DNA of 64,000 nt from Bidens hawaiensis. Taxonomy: Eukaryota > Streptophyta > Magnoliopsida > Asterales > Asteraceae. The stretch spans positions 62,001 to 126,000 of the forward strand of contig JAIQDT010002060.1 in assembly GCA_021521415.1 (NCBI GenBank). The letters are read 5' to 3'. The position numbers and the translations under genes were made by a program. This document shows, piece by piece, positions 12,527 to 22,272 of this stretch. The notes beneath the pieces are model-generated. The model worked only from the letters and a program-made list of their open reading frames with translations. It was not told where the DNA came from and ran no database searches. Position 1 is the first letter of the stretch. The number at the start of each line of letters is the position of its first letter.

Positions 12527-13430
12527 ACTAGCCACTTCTGTTCTTAGTTGGCAATACATCTGCTACGTACTCTAGGAGCCAAATACACATAAACATGAAA
12601 TTTGTTTTAAGAAAACCTTGCAAACTACTTTATATTAATTTACTTATTATGTCAACCTATATTTAGCAAAAAGATAAAGACGATGTTTGCATCACATGCA
12701 CAACACTAAAAAAATCTTCTTTTACCAGGTTAACGAAAAAAATTGGGCATTTGTTCTTTTCTAGATATACATGTCGTTTTTACCTAAAACGCACCCGAAT
12801 ACCGAACCCAACCCAAATTAACCCAAACCCGATTAAGATGGAACCCAAAGACAATTAGGATGGAACCCAAAGGTAGTATTCGGTTCGGTAATGCTGTTAA
12901 AAAATGTTTAACTGGCTTAACTCGGTTAACCCGAATTTACATAAAACAAATGTCTCTTCTACGTATACATACATAATCAATAAAGAGTATGGTTTTCCAC
13001 CCATATGTTTTGTTTTTTTTGCTTGTATGTATAGTATATGATGTATGATGTTTTTTTTACATAACGATTTGACATTTTCATTTTAGTTTTATACGATTGG
13101 TTGATACATGATTAATCGTTTTCTATATACTTTTCGTTTCTTCTTACCACCTCATCAACGCATTATACGCACATAATGCGTCCAATTTAAAACCAAGGCG
13201 TTAATGCAACTTGTCATGTGTTAGTGAGTTGGTTTAGGTTACATGAAATAAGGTTAGATTACAACAAGGTATTTTGATGTTTAAAGCATGTGTATCATCA
13301 ATTGTACACTTCTAGGTCTCAATAGGTCCTGAAATGTGTTAGTGAATATTGTTTTTAGGTTATGGAGAGTCATGTTAGGTCTTAATAACTAATTTTGTGT
13401 TAAATTTCATGCATGTGATGATCGGTACAC
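12527..13430. other. Non-coding repeat-rich DNA
   Basis: No gene is seen. About 12780-12930 is a low-complexity AACCC-rich stretch (ACCCGAATACCGAACCC, AACCCAAATT) of a type often seen in subterminal regions of hAT miniatures. Its ends were not resolved. Confidence 0.4.
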
Positions 13431-13439
13431 TATGATCGA

Positions 13440-14600
13440 TGTCGAAAGGTTAATAAAAAACATTTATAAATTACCTTTATTAGCTAGGGCAAGTAAGGTA
13501 TCGAATCCACAGGAAATCAGTGGAAAATGCTACCATAGTTCATTGTTCACTAATTAATTAAACTAGGCGCACAACTGATGTCAAGCGGTTTGGAAATTAA
13601 TTTGGTTGTAAAACAATTTAAGAAAACAGTGACTACACTTCAGGTTCGGGATATGCAATAAACTGATTGACGATAATTTATACCAATTGAGAAATCACAT
13701 AAACATGATTCGTTTATTAGGATAGATGAATGATTACTAGACACAATAGTTTGGTTATGATGATTCACATAACTTAATCCGAAGAATTGACACAACTGAA
13801 CACGGTCTACCTAATTACCAGTCATTAATACAAAACTAAGCATCTATCGATAATTAATGGCAAACGGTTCAATGACGATGAGAACTTAATCATAAATGTT
13901 GATGAGCACAAACCAAATAATTGATGATAAATGAAAGTCCCAGAAAAACAACTGTTTAATCAGTTCTAATAAACAAATAGATTCAATCAACCAAAAGATT
14001 AATCAAAGCTAAATCCCAATACATGTAATGTTCATAAAATTAATCAGTTCATATGCTAACCCTACACCTGAAGTGGCCACGAGTGGTTTAGCCTTGCCTC
14101 TTCATCATGATTAGCTTGATTATGGATTGGAAGGATGAAACCGTGGGTGATTTGGTGATTGAAAGGTGTTAAGATGGTGAAGAATGGCCCCAAAATCGTC
14201 CTTGGTGGCTAGGGTATGAAGCATAGCCGTCATGGGGTTGAACCGAGCTTAAGTAGCTCTCAAAAACCAAAAAATCGTGTTTTTCCGCCCAGACCACCGT
14301 AGCCTACGGTCATCAGCCGCTGCTTTACGGTGATTGCCCCACCGTACTGTTTTGCCCATAACTTCTTTGTTATCGCTCCGTTTTACGCACGGTTTTCGGC
14401 CACGTCTTCGTATTCAAATTCTCTATCAACCTAGATAATAAAATATCCATTTCCACTTCATCTCAAATACTCCAATTTAGCTCCTTTAAGCTTCACTCAC
14501 ATGTAAACGTAAAACCACTCAAAGTAATCATGTCCAAGACATATAAACGCACAAAACACACAATATAACTCACTTAACACACATTATTTCACACTAACGA
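13440..14600 (-). mobile_element. LTR-like retroelement fragment (family A), minus strand
   Basis: On the minus strand the right part of this block reads like a promoter and 5' leader: hairpins at 14296-14346, then a CTACTTAAG TATA-like site near 14240. It ends with CCTGTGGATTCGATACC (about 13488-13504) and a TTTAATAG-like tail. The same arrangement in plus orientation, with CTCGTGGTTCGACACC, occurs at about 22950-24190. The distance from hairpins to that motif is about 800 bp in both. No coding sequence is present. The termini were not resolved. Confidence 0.5.
14296..14346. repeat. Two short hairpins with ACCGTA/TACGGT stems
   Basis: 14296-14310 has 7-bp arms ACCGTAG and CTACGGT around a single base. 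14326-14346 has 7-bp arms TACGGTG and CACCGTA around a 7-base loop. They occupy the same relative position in this LTR-like block as the CGCG hairpins do in the block at 22.95-24.19 kb. Confidence 0.6.
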
Positions 14601-14718
14601 GCTTGTAATGTGTGAAGATGTTATTTTTGGTTATTCGAAGTCCCGATCGATCATAACAAGTCTTTTTGTGTTAAATTACATACATTTTATGATTAATACA
14701 TCACTAGGCCTTAATCGG

Positions 14719-15121
14719 CAGGGCAGGCTCTACGGTGGGGCTGGGTGGTCGATAGTCCTCGACCCGACACGTCCCCGATAGTCCCGAAAAATTTAATAAA
14801 AAAATTATATGTATTTTTATGAAAAATGATAAGGATTTTTACATATTTCCCCTTACTTAACACCCTTAATTACATATTTCCCACACCTAAATAAACAATT
14901 ACATATTTCCCCTTTTCATATCAAATTACCAAGTTACCATATCTATTACTATTAATAAATTAATTAAAAAACATAGTTATATTAGTAATTATAAAGTTAA
15001 ACCCACATCATCAAATCATCTTCTCCAACCTACTTTCAACAAAATACTCATTTTACTTAAGGCCTAAAATTTTTTTCGTCTTCGGCCTAATTTTTTTTTT
15101 AAATTCTTGGAGCTGGCTCTG
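14719..15121. mobile_element. Non-autonomous hAT-like element, 403 bp
   Basis: It starts CAGGGCAGGCTCTACGG and ends GGAGCTGGCTCTGG, forming imperfect inverted termini. Flanks TTAATCGG (14711-14718) and GTAATCGG (15122-15129) are an 8-bp target-site duplication with one mismatch, as expected for hAT. It contains no ORF. Confidence 0.75.
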
Positions 15122-15555
15122 GTAATCGGTTTCGTAATGTATTAATGATTTATTTTTGGTTATACCAAGTCAGATTAAATAATAATGTCATTTTCAGACA
15201 CTACGTACATATGAAATGCAAATATTTGCGTATTTCATTACTTTTCTATATTTTAAATCACATATATAAAAAAGTATTATAGGTAAATTACGTCACTAGT
15301 GCGTATCGTGACTACCACATATCTAGCTTGGCATGCCCATAGTGTGTACTAACTATATTTTCCACAACAATGCACCCCCTAAAATGTGACAATGCAATAT
15401 CGTGTTAGTTTCCTTACTCATGCACCAAGAGACTGGCCCATTACGACGCGTATTTCCCAGCTCGATTTCACTTGAAAAGATTGGTAACAAAGGATCATTT
15501 CTTGGCCAACATACATAAGGATTCCAACACCACCTTCATTGGATTTTAATTATGA
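15122..15555. other. Non-coding interval
   Basis: AT-rich sequence with one degenerate tandem-repeat copy at about 15128-15190. I see no gene or bounded element in the remainder. Confidence 0.35.
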
Positions 15556-15559
15556 TACC

Positions 15560-15830
15560 ACCATTTCAACTATTTAAATAAAAAATCAAATAAACAAAAA
15601 GGGCATGACACATTTGAGAATAGGATGGGTTTTAGAGAGGAATGAAACACAACATAGCTATGGGAGGAGGGCAAGACCGGTTTCAGCAATATGATGGTGT
15701 TGCCGTTCCGTTGCTCTATTTTTCTTCGGAGTGTGTGGTAGAGAACGTGAGAGATGCCATAAGATTTCAGGTAAGGTATGAGGACTTGGTATCCACCCTT
15801 GTTGTCGGCGAAAAGTGAGAACATGGATGT
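15560..15830 (-). pseudogene. Copia integrase relic
   Basis: In one minus-strand frame, about 15660-15770 reads with the spacing of the Copia integrase segment that follows the PHTP motif (GISRSLPHTPKKN, then AETGLALLP). Other frames are needed on either side. It is in the same orientation and order as the gag and protease relics at 16.4-17.8 kb. It is most likely part of one old, internally deleted Copia element. Confidence 0.5.
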
Positions 15831-16425
15831 TTAGATGTATTTTTCAACAAAAGTTTTGCAACATCCGATTTGTATTTGATGGGATATAACCATATGTACG
15901 CAGTATTCGTGGCTCTTATTAATCCGTAAAAAGATAATTTGTAGCTCTTGCTAATACAAAATGAATCCCAATGAAAAAGGAATTAGACATTTGTTTTGAA
16001 ATAATGCATATATTCTTGATCAAAGACTTGGAAATTCTTATTAATGGAAGGCCAAGCCTGTGGTGTTAGACTGCCAGTCAAGGAGTGAAATGGTAAATGC
16101 AGAATTGACTGGGGGAGGTGGAATATAGTATAGGCGTGTCCCGGTGCAAAAGATTCTTGACAAAAAATAATATGGAAAAATTTAATAGGAGCTTTGTTAA
16201 ATGATCTTTCAGGTTATTACCAAATTATCCTTGAAGTTTCTAACTCATCATTTAACGATCTTTAATGAACTTAGCGACCACTTTAACTGTTGTTGACTTT
16301 GATTTTACAATATTGCTCACCCTTGACTTACATTGACCATGATCACATACAACACTACCGATGTGAGATTATTAAACAGAAAGTGCAAAACATTGTTTAA
16401 GGAAAGAGGACGAGAGGAGGTATGT
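15831..16425. other. Non-coding interval inside old Copia relic
   Basis: I see nothing recognisable as coding here. It sits between the integrase and protease relics and may be decayed internal sequence of the same element or later insertions. Confidence 0.3.
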
Positions 16426-16429
16426 GATT

Positions 16430-16690
16430 GAGTGTAGCTGGTGTGAGATATAGCTAGGGAAGCACTTACCATTACCAAGAACTATTTCGTAAGGTCCTTC
16501 ATATTCGAAAAATGAGGAGAAAGAGGATCAATTGGACGCAATATAGAGAGAGACGTCACTGTCAACTATCCATGTCGGTGAGGCAGGAGTTTGTTGAGAA
16601 TTGAAGTAGTTGCATTGGCATTAGGTTCTAGATTATGCGTGCTTGTAACAGTCATATGATTGCCACAGAGAAGACAACTGAGTTTCTTAG
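16430..16690 (-). pseudogene. Copia zinc-knuckle and protease relic
   Basis: The minus strand reads, with frame changes, a zinc-knuckle-like stretch followed by WIVDSDVSLYIASN and FEYEGPYEIVLGNGK. This resembles the Copia aspartic protease start (the usual DSGA is degraded) and the next conserved segment. In-frame stops are present. It belongs with the gag relic to its right. Confidence 0.55.
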
Positions 16691-16693
16691 TAC

Positions 16694-16854
16694 CAGGGGC
16701 GGGTCTAGCATAGGTTCATGGATAGTGCGAGCAACAGTTTAACATTCTCGGTGAAGTACATTTTAGTGCAATTTTTTTTTGTGCTATGTATCGGCTGCCC
16801 CTGAATAAAATTTTTAAGTCTGCGCTACCCCTCAACTTATCTTCTAGATCCACC
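16694..16854. mobile_element. Short hAT-like miniature (CAGGGGCGGGTC)
   Basis: It begins CAGGGGCGGGTCTAGCAT and ends CTTCTAGATCCACC, matching the termini of the element at 1550-2521. A clear 8-bp target-site duplication was not found. It is inserted in the old Copia relic. Confidence 0.55.
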
Positions 16855-17049
16855 ACAACTTCTAATAATCTATGTTACGGAAACTGTAATAGGATTTGTT
16901 TTTTAGTAGCACGATTAGTCGATTACCTCCAGTGGGGTTAAAAGAACCTTTCCCGTGAATTGTTGATTTCATGATTGGTTACCGGTTGGGAACCTGTAGT
17001 TTGAGTCATTGAATGAATGAGATAAATACCGGTTGGGAACCTGTTCTAT

Positions 17050-17725
17050 TTTGATTACCTTTGAGTTGATTTAACTGTAGAGATGGCATGAGGGATGTTG
17101 CTGAAGTCTTCTCCCAATTGTGCAAGTACATGCATTATCAGGTCTCTTTGATTGGGCTTTGGCCTTTGTGTCAAGGATAGTTCATCTTTTATATATGGTC
17201 CTCACATCATGAATAGACCCTTTGGGTTTCTTGGTTAGTTTCGTCGAAGAGAAATGATCTGACTTCGAGCGACACTTGTGTAGCTATTGTTGATTCCAAT
17301 ATCATGTGCCTCGCAGTATTTGCCGAAGAGAGAATAGGCTTGATAATTTCTGAGCAACTACCAAGGATGACACTTATAATATTTGTCATCCTTACCATGC
17401 ATGTAGTGAACTCAGGATTGACTTTGGTGCCTTCTTTGTTGATATACCTTAAGGTACCTTATTCGTTTAACATTAATTTCAGTTAGCATTTAGTTGTAAT
17501 AATTGAATGCCGAATTCTTAGCTTGCTAGTCAATGTTGTTATAACCTTCCATTCCATTGTTCTATTTGTATGGCTCCTTTCAATGAAATTATTCAAGATT
17601 CGTATAAAATATCTCTGATACTTTATAGTATTTGTCGGGTGCTTGGTGAGTGGTTTGACTTCGACAGTGATGAACTGATCAAGAAGTAAGTCGATAAGTG
17701 TGGATAACATTTGTTTTCTCCACAT
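17050..17725 (-). pseudogene. Copia gag relic
   Basis: The first 80 codons from 17725 (MWRKQMLSTLIDLLLDQFI) look like the N-terminal part of a Copia gag. Further left in other frames are segments typical of the gag middle (VARSQIISLRRN). Frameshifts and stops are present throughout. A perfect initiator-Met primer-binding site lies directly upstream at 17769-17782. Confidence 0.6.
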
Positions 17726-17768
17726 CGGAAAATTTGGGACTCACTTAATAAGCCATAGTAGTTTTTTA

Positions 17769-17782
17769 GGGCTCTGATACCA
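17769..17782 (-). other. Primer-binding site of the old Copia relic
   Basis: On the minus strand TGGTATCAGAGCCC is a perfect match to the standard initiator Met-tRNA primer-binding site. The 5' LTR that should lie immediately to its right is absent: a GAGCATTCC miniature begins 5 bp away. Confidence 0.75.
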
Positions 17783-17786
17783 TATG

Positions 17787-18073
17787 AGAGCATTCCTAAC
17801 CCAACCCCTAAAATTATGTGAGGAGGGTTTGTAAATTATAGGGTGGGATTGTGAGTGGTTGTGAGTATAAATTATTGGGTGAATAGAGAAAATATAGTGA
17901 TTTTCTGTAAATTTGGGAAAAAAATAGTGATTTTTTGTAAGTTATAGGGTGGAGAGAGAAAACTGTAATGATAAAGGTATAAAAAAAGTATTATTTAATT
18001 GAATAGAAGATAGAAATGTAGTGTTTTTTATTGTAACTATAAAGATAGGGATGAGGAACGGACTGGGAATGCT
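17787..18073. mobile_element. MITE with GAGCATTCC termini, copy 1 of an inverted pair
   Basis: It starts AGAGCATTCCTAACCC and ends CTGGGAATGCT. Its interior (TTATAGGGTGG and GTGATTTT blocks) is the reverse complement of the neighbour at 18191-18477. ATG flanks both sides, a possible 3-bp target-site duplication as in PIF/Harbinger miniatures. Confidence 0.7.
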
Positions 18074-18190
18074 ATGATGTATTCAATTTTTTGGGTAAAA
18101 GTTTTTGCATTTCATAAGATATAATATATGTTTATAGAAAATATATGCATAAAAGGTATGCAATTATGGATACAAGATGTGAAACTGTAA

Positions 18191-18477
18191 GAGCATTCTC
18201 AACCTGTTTCCTATCTCTATATCTATATATATCATATAATTACACTAAAAAATACTATATTTTTCTCTTCTGTTCAATTAAATAATATTTTTTATACCTT
18301 TTTAATTACATTTTTTTCTCTCCACCCTATAATTTACAAAAAAATCTCTACATTTTCCCCAAATTTACAAAAAATCACTACCTTTTCTCTTTTCACCCTA
18401 TAATTTACACTCACAACCCCACCATATAATTTACAAACCCTCGTCACATAATTTTAAAGGATGGGTTGGGAATGCTC
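18191..18477. mobile_element. MITE with GAGCATTCC termini, copy 2 of an inverted pair
   Basis: It starts GAGCATTCTCAACC and ends GGGTTGGGAATGCTC, is 287 bp long, and is inverted relative to 17787-18073. Flanks TAA and TGA approximate a TAA/TTA-type 3-bp duplication. A transcript through both copies could fold into a hairpin of nearly 290 bp. Confidence 0.7.
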
Positions 18478-18803
18478 TGACAACCTATACAAAAATGATA
18501 TCTATTATTTAAATACATTGATATCAATAGTTTGACTTTGACTTAGGTAGATGAGCCATACATGATATCATCAAATATTGCATTCCATTATAAAATAATA
18601 TCATCAAACATTACATATTTACATTCCGTTATAAAAATCCTTAGATATTCACAAGTAAATCTAGCGACTTGATTAACCCATTATTTTTAGGTTAAAGCTA
18701 ATTATTAGTACCTTGGATAACAAAGTAACAAACTTGCTAAACATACCACATTATAAGCCAACACTTGGTTTTGTAATTTTTAATCACAATCACTTTTATT
18801 CGG
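18478..18803. other. 3' flank of the 555-aa membrane-protein gene
   Basis: AT-rich sequence with no gene. It should contain the 3' UTR and poly(A) region of the minus-strand gene ending at 18804. Confidence 0.35.
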
Positions 18804-20471
18804 CTACGAGTCCCAGAGAGGACCAAAGGCTGGAATCCCTTTACTCTTACAAGCATTCACCACATCCCTACTACCTTCCGGGTTACTCGTTACGATCACC
18901 AACTCCGCCCGCCAGTTCCTTGCTGCGGCAACACTCATTTCCGAAACATTCGGTCGCCCCATCACCGCAGTGTCATGAACTATCACCTTCTCTTTCGGAT
19001 ACCCGCTCACCCACTCCTTAATTTCTTTCCCAAAGTTTTGTTCAATCCCTTTTGCTACCCACAACAAGCACACCTCAGCTGGACCATGTTGTAGCAAGAA
19101 TGACAAAAACACACAGATACCCGAACCGGTTGCAACTACCAAAACACGATTGTACATGTTAACTAGATATGGTAGACCGGCGAAATGCACTTGTCGGACC
19201 CATAAATGACTTGGCGGGTTTGAGACCAGGGATTTTGTAAAGTCACCAACTGCACCGGCTAGCATCATGTGCTCTTCCTTCCCATCAGAAATGATCCCAA
19301 AAGCGTGCCATTCGGACATAGGGGAAGGACTAATCCGACCTAGTATTCCGGGTTTCACTCCTCCAGCGAACCTAATTATCGATGCATGACCTGATGGTGC
19401 GGAGACCTTGACCGCAACCCTCCTAACCGTCACCCACGGGATAATGATTAGAATCGTTACAGCCAAGGTTAACCAAAATTCTTGCGCTTTAACCAATATT
19501 GATCCAACATCTTTCCTATAAGATTTCGTGTCTGGCTCATAAGCTTTTGTTAGCACGATAAACGCCCAAAGAAAAACCAAGCCCGCCCAACCCGTGAACC
19601 TGTGAGTTCTTTCGAACACATTATGATGGAGGTGGCGGACGAGTGGGAACGCCGCCACACAACAAAGGCAGAGAAGGGAGAGGATGGTTGATGCAACACC
19701 AATTATCAAATTCGAAGTGTTGTCTCGGTCTTTAAGAGTTAGAATTAGAGAATATGTAAGCCAAACGACCGATGAGACGCCACAACTACTATGTATCCCA
19801 CCTAAAGATTGAAGTAAAGAGGTGGTAGCAGTTTTAAGGCGTAAGGGCACCCAAGAATGACCAAGTAAGTTAACCGCGAGCCAAAACACTATGCGTAAGA
19901 AGGCTTCGCTTCGACATAGTGTTAGAGCCAGAAGGTTGCCTATAGAGAAAACCGCAGCACGGTTTCTAGCATATGGAAAATGTCCTGTGGCAGCAAGAAC
20001 TAACCCGGTAATGTTAAGAGCCAAACAAACAATAAAGAGTCTCTTGTACACCGTGAACAAGCCTTGATCGAGCAAGATAACCGACAATCGTGAATCTTTC
20101 GGTTTAGTTGGCTTCGAAACAATCTTCTTGCTTGGGGGTCTTGGTAGTTCTTGTTCTTGAGCTGAATTTGAGATTGGTAGCTCGTTAATGTTGTCTAACT
20201 CGTAGCCTTCTTCGATGTTGATCAGCACGTTGTCCTGGTCATCTTCACCGTCAATTTCCAAATCGCAGAAATGACTACTGGCTTGACTAGTGGTTCTCGA
20301 AATCATGGAACCCGAAGTTGGTGTGATTCTTTTAGAAGATCCCCATGGAAGCCAAGATCTTCGGCTAGCCCGTGGTGCATCAACGGCGAATGGATCCTTA
20401 TGAGGTTGAATCTCAAAGGAAACACCACGACAACTTGAAAACCTATGATCCATGGCTTCTTGTTGCATCAT
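18804..20471 (-). CDS. Multipass membrane protein with ferric-reductase-like C-terminus (plant 'adenylate-forming reductase'-like)
   Basis: The single exon encodes 555 aa and is uninterrupted. Residues 1 to about 140 are polar, Ser/Asp-rich and probably cytosolic. About 140-360 holds several hydrophobic segments with histidines in or near them (NLLGHSW, GGIHSSCG, RHLHHNVFERTHRF), reminiscent of haem-binding ferric reductase membrane domains. About 365-420 resembles a flavin-binding barrel segment (MSEWHAFGI). The C-terminal part has a nucleotide-binding-like stretch (RVLVVATGSGICVFL). I recall plant proteins of this type being annotated after the reductase end of fungal NRPS-like adenylate-forming reductases, although no adenylation domain exists here. 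Substrate and electron donor are unknown. The start may be 20471 or Met7 at 20453; both are plausible. An LTR-like block begins about 360 bp upstream. Confidence 0.85.
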   Translation of the reverse strand: MMQQEAMDHRFSSCRGVSFEIQPHKDPFAVDAPRASRRSWLPWGSSKRITPTSGSMISRTTSQASSHFCDLEIDGEDDQDNVLINIEEGYELDNINELPISNSAQEQELPRPPSKKIVSKPTKPKDSRLSVILLDQGLFTVYKRLFIVCLALNITGLVLAATGHFPYARNRAAVFSIGNLLALTLCRSEAFLRIVFWLAVNLLGHSWVPLRLKTATTSLLQSLGGIHSSCGVSSVVWLTYSLILTLKDRDNTSNLIIGVASTILSLLCLCCVAAFPLVRHLHHNVFERTHRFTGWAGLVFLWAFIVLTKAYEPDTKSYRKDVGSILVKAQEFWLTLAVTILIIIPWVTVRRVAVKVSAPSGHASIIRFAGGVKPGILGRISPSPMSEWHAFGIISDGKEEHMMLAGAVGDFTKSLVSNPPSHLWVRQVHFAGLPYLVNMYNRVLVVATGSGICVFLSFLLQHGPAEVCLLWVAKGIEQNFGKEIKEWVSGYPKEKVIVHDTAVMGRPNVSEMSVAAARNWRAELVIVTSNPEGSRDVVNACKSKGIPAFGPLWDS

Positions 20472-20539
20472 ATTTATTTTCTTGAAAACTTTTAAATGTA
20501 AGAAAGAAAACCGGTGGTTTGTCTACAAAAGCTTCAATG

Positions 20540-20549
20540 TATATATATG
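20540..20549 (-). promoter_or_regulatory. Candidate TATA box of the 555-aa membrane-protein gene
   Basis: On the minus strand GCATATATAT lies about 70 bp upstream of the start codon at 20471. Position and composition fit a TATA box. It is weakly supported because the region is generally AT-rich. Confidence 0.35.
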
Positions 20550-22101
20550 CAAACCTGTGCAGCAATTGGTTGTACTGTATAACTCTTTGTCAAATGTCAA
20601 GTATATTATTCTTCTCCGTATCTATGTATCTTGTTTCCCCACGGACGACTTAGTCAATTGATGAAATACACATCACAAATTTACTTTAAAATAAATCAAG
20701 CTTGCACACAAAGACAATATTAACTTATTTAAGTATTAACGCAAACATATGTTACAGATTAAAATATAGTGAATCTTTTAGAGTGATATATATATCTACT
20801 TATTTTAATAAACGAAAATAACTGTGACATATGTTTCACACCCCGCCTTCGGACCTAGGCCTGTGACTCACAGTTGGTACTGCTTTTGTTAATTTATCAA
20901 AGTTTGCAGCGGAAAATGTTAATTTAAAATATTTACTTTCATAATATAGGGAATTAAATACCCTTGTTTGTTTTACAAAATTTCTTGTTTAATATATATG
21001 CTTCATTACAAAATTAGCTGAGCCATCAGCTGCATTCTATGCCTAGTGATCTTCTATTTCCACTGGCACATCCATCTCTATACCTTACTTTGGTTACCTG
21101 AAAACATTTTGAAAATACGTCAGCTATATGCTGGTGAATATGCTGACTCAATAAAACATTTTCACAATTCGTAATGACACAACACCAATAGTGTTCAACG
21201 ACTCAGTGGGTCTCAATCCCATCTCATCGGAACTAAACATACGCACAAACCACATAATCAGACTTCACTCGCCCTAGAGACAGTCACTTGCCTCATGGTT
21301 AGTATGTCTGTAGTGTGCCCACTACAGTACATATATGTAAGGATCCAGACACATGTGTATTTTAGTCTGAGTGTTTAGTCCTACCTTGTATCAAAACGTT
21401 TTAGAGGATTTGAACCAACCCTCATGTAAATACTTTCATAACTCTTTTACATATGGATAACAGTCCATAGTTTTAAAGAGTAAATACATTTTCAAAAATA
21501 CAGTACATAGACGTATTCACGTAATAAAACATTCACACTATAAAAAGGTTTGGACGTATTCATCTTTTGTTGATTTCAAGATTTCTCACCAACAGATGTC
21601 TGATCTTTATCTCGGACCTATAGTACGAGAATAACGTTCTATAAATAACGAGATTATGATCTAGCTTTAGATCTTAAGTCTATTTGCATAACCTTTACCT
21701 TGATATTCATTTCATTTTATAAAACATTTATATACTACGTTTCTTTATCATGAAGAAACGTATATATATTTCATTTCTTCATCCATAAGATATATCTTTA
21801 TAATAAAGAATAATATTTTATTCATAATCTTATCTTATGAAAGCTACATTTCACTTATTATTTGATCAAGGTATAGACTATACCCCTGACTAGAGTCTTA
21901 GCCATATATAATAAAATAATCGGGTAGAACCCCTACCTTGTATGGCTTTCTTATATGAAACACTAAAACTTCACGTGGGCAGCACTCCTACTTGCACGTA
22001 CTTATAGACAACGAGCGTATCGGAATTGTTGGGGGTAATGGCACGAAAACCAAGGTAAAGTGTGAGATGTGAGGTGATGGAGACTTCATCCCCATGGCCG
22101 G

Positions 22102-22111
22102 CTATTTATAG
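22102..22111 (-). promoter_or_regulatory. TATA box in LTR-like block B
   Basis: CTATAAATAG on the minus strand, inside the palindromic GGCTATTTATAGCC. It is the clearest TATA box in the window and sits 15 bp from hairpin A in the direction of transcription. Confidence 0.6.
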
Positions 22112-22126
22112 CCTGAATCTGTGCAT

Positions 22127-22272
22127 CTTCGCGTATCGCGAAGCTGCTTCGCGTATCGCGAAGGTGCACTAGCCTAGGTGAGTCATCGCGCAAGCTTGCC
22201 ACGTGTCACCACGTGTCACTCCGGTCTGCCACGTGTCTGGTGACGTGTCCTGCATCTTCGCGTATCGCGAAG
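22127..22272. repeat. Three identical CGCG hairpins next to a TATA box
   Basis: The 17-bp unit with 7-bp arms CTTCGCG and CGCGAAG around TAT occurs exactly at 22127-22143, 22147-22163 and 22256-22272. A decayed fourth unit lies near 22286. They lie just upstream, in minus-strand sense, of the TATA box at 22102-22111. All CpG sites in the three units are intact. Confidence 0.85.
22201..22249. promoter_or_regulatory. Cluster of four ACGTGTC (G-box/ABRE-like) motifs
   Basis: ACGTGTC occurs at 22201-22207, 22211-22217, 22231-22237 and 22243-22249; the first three are preceded by C, giving CACGTG. ACGT-core motifs bind bZIP and bHLH factors in plants, including ABA-response factors. The cluster is inside LTR-like block B between hairpins B and C. 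Confidence 0.6.

Larger units (their letters stand above)
13200..15180. repeat. Degenerate tandem repeat split by insertions
   Basis: A unit with GTAATGTGTTAGTGAT, then a TTTTTGGTTAT-type stretch and a GTGTTAAATT(T/A)CAT stretch, recurs near 13210, 13330, 14605 and 15128. The copies are separated by the LTR-like block at about 13440-14600 and the hAT miniature at 14719-15121. The spacing of uninterrupted copies is roughly 120-130 bp. This is a by-eye alignment of diverged copies, so limits are approximate. Confidence 0.4.

Noticed and set aside
15570..15824. 84-aa minus-strand ORF as a host gene
   Set aside because: A neighbouring frame in the same DNA reads as a Copia integrase relic; the 84-aa frame is incidental.
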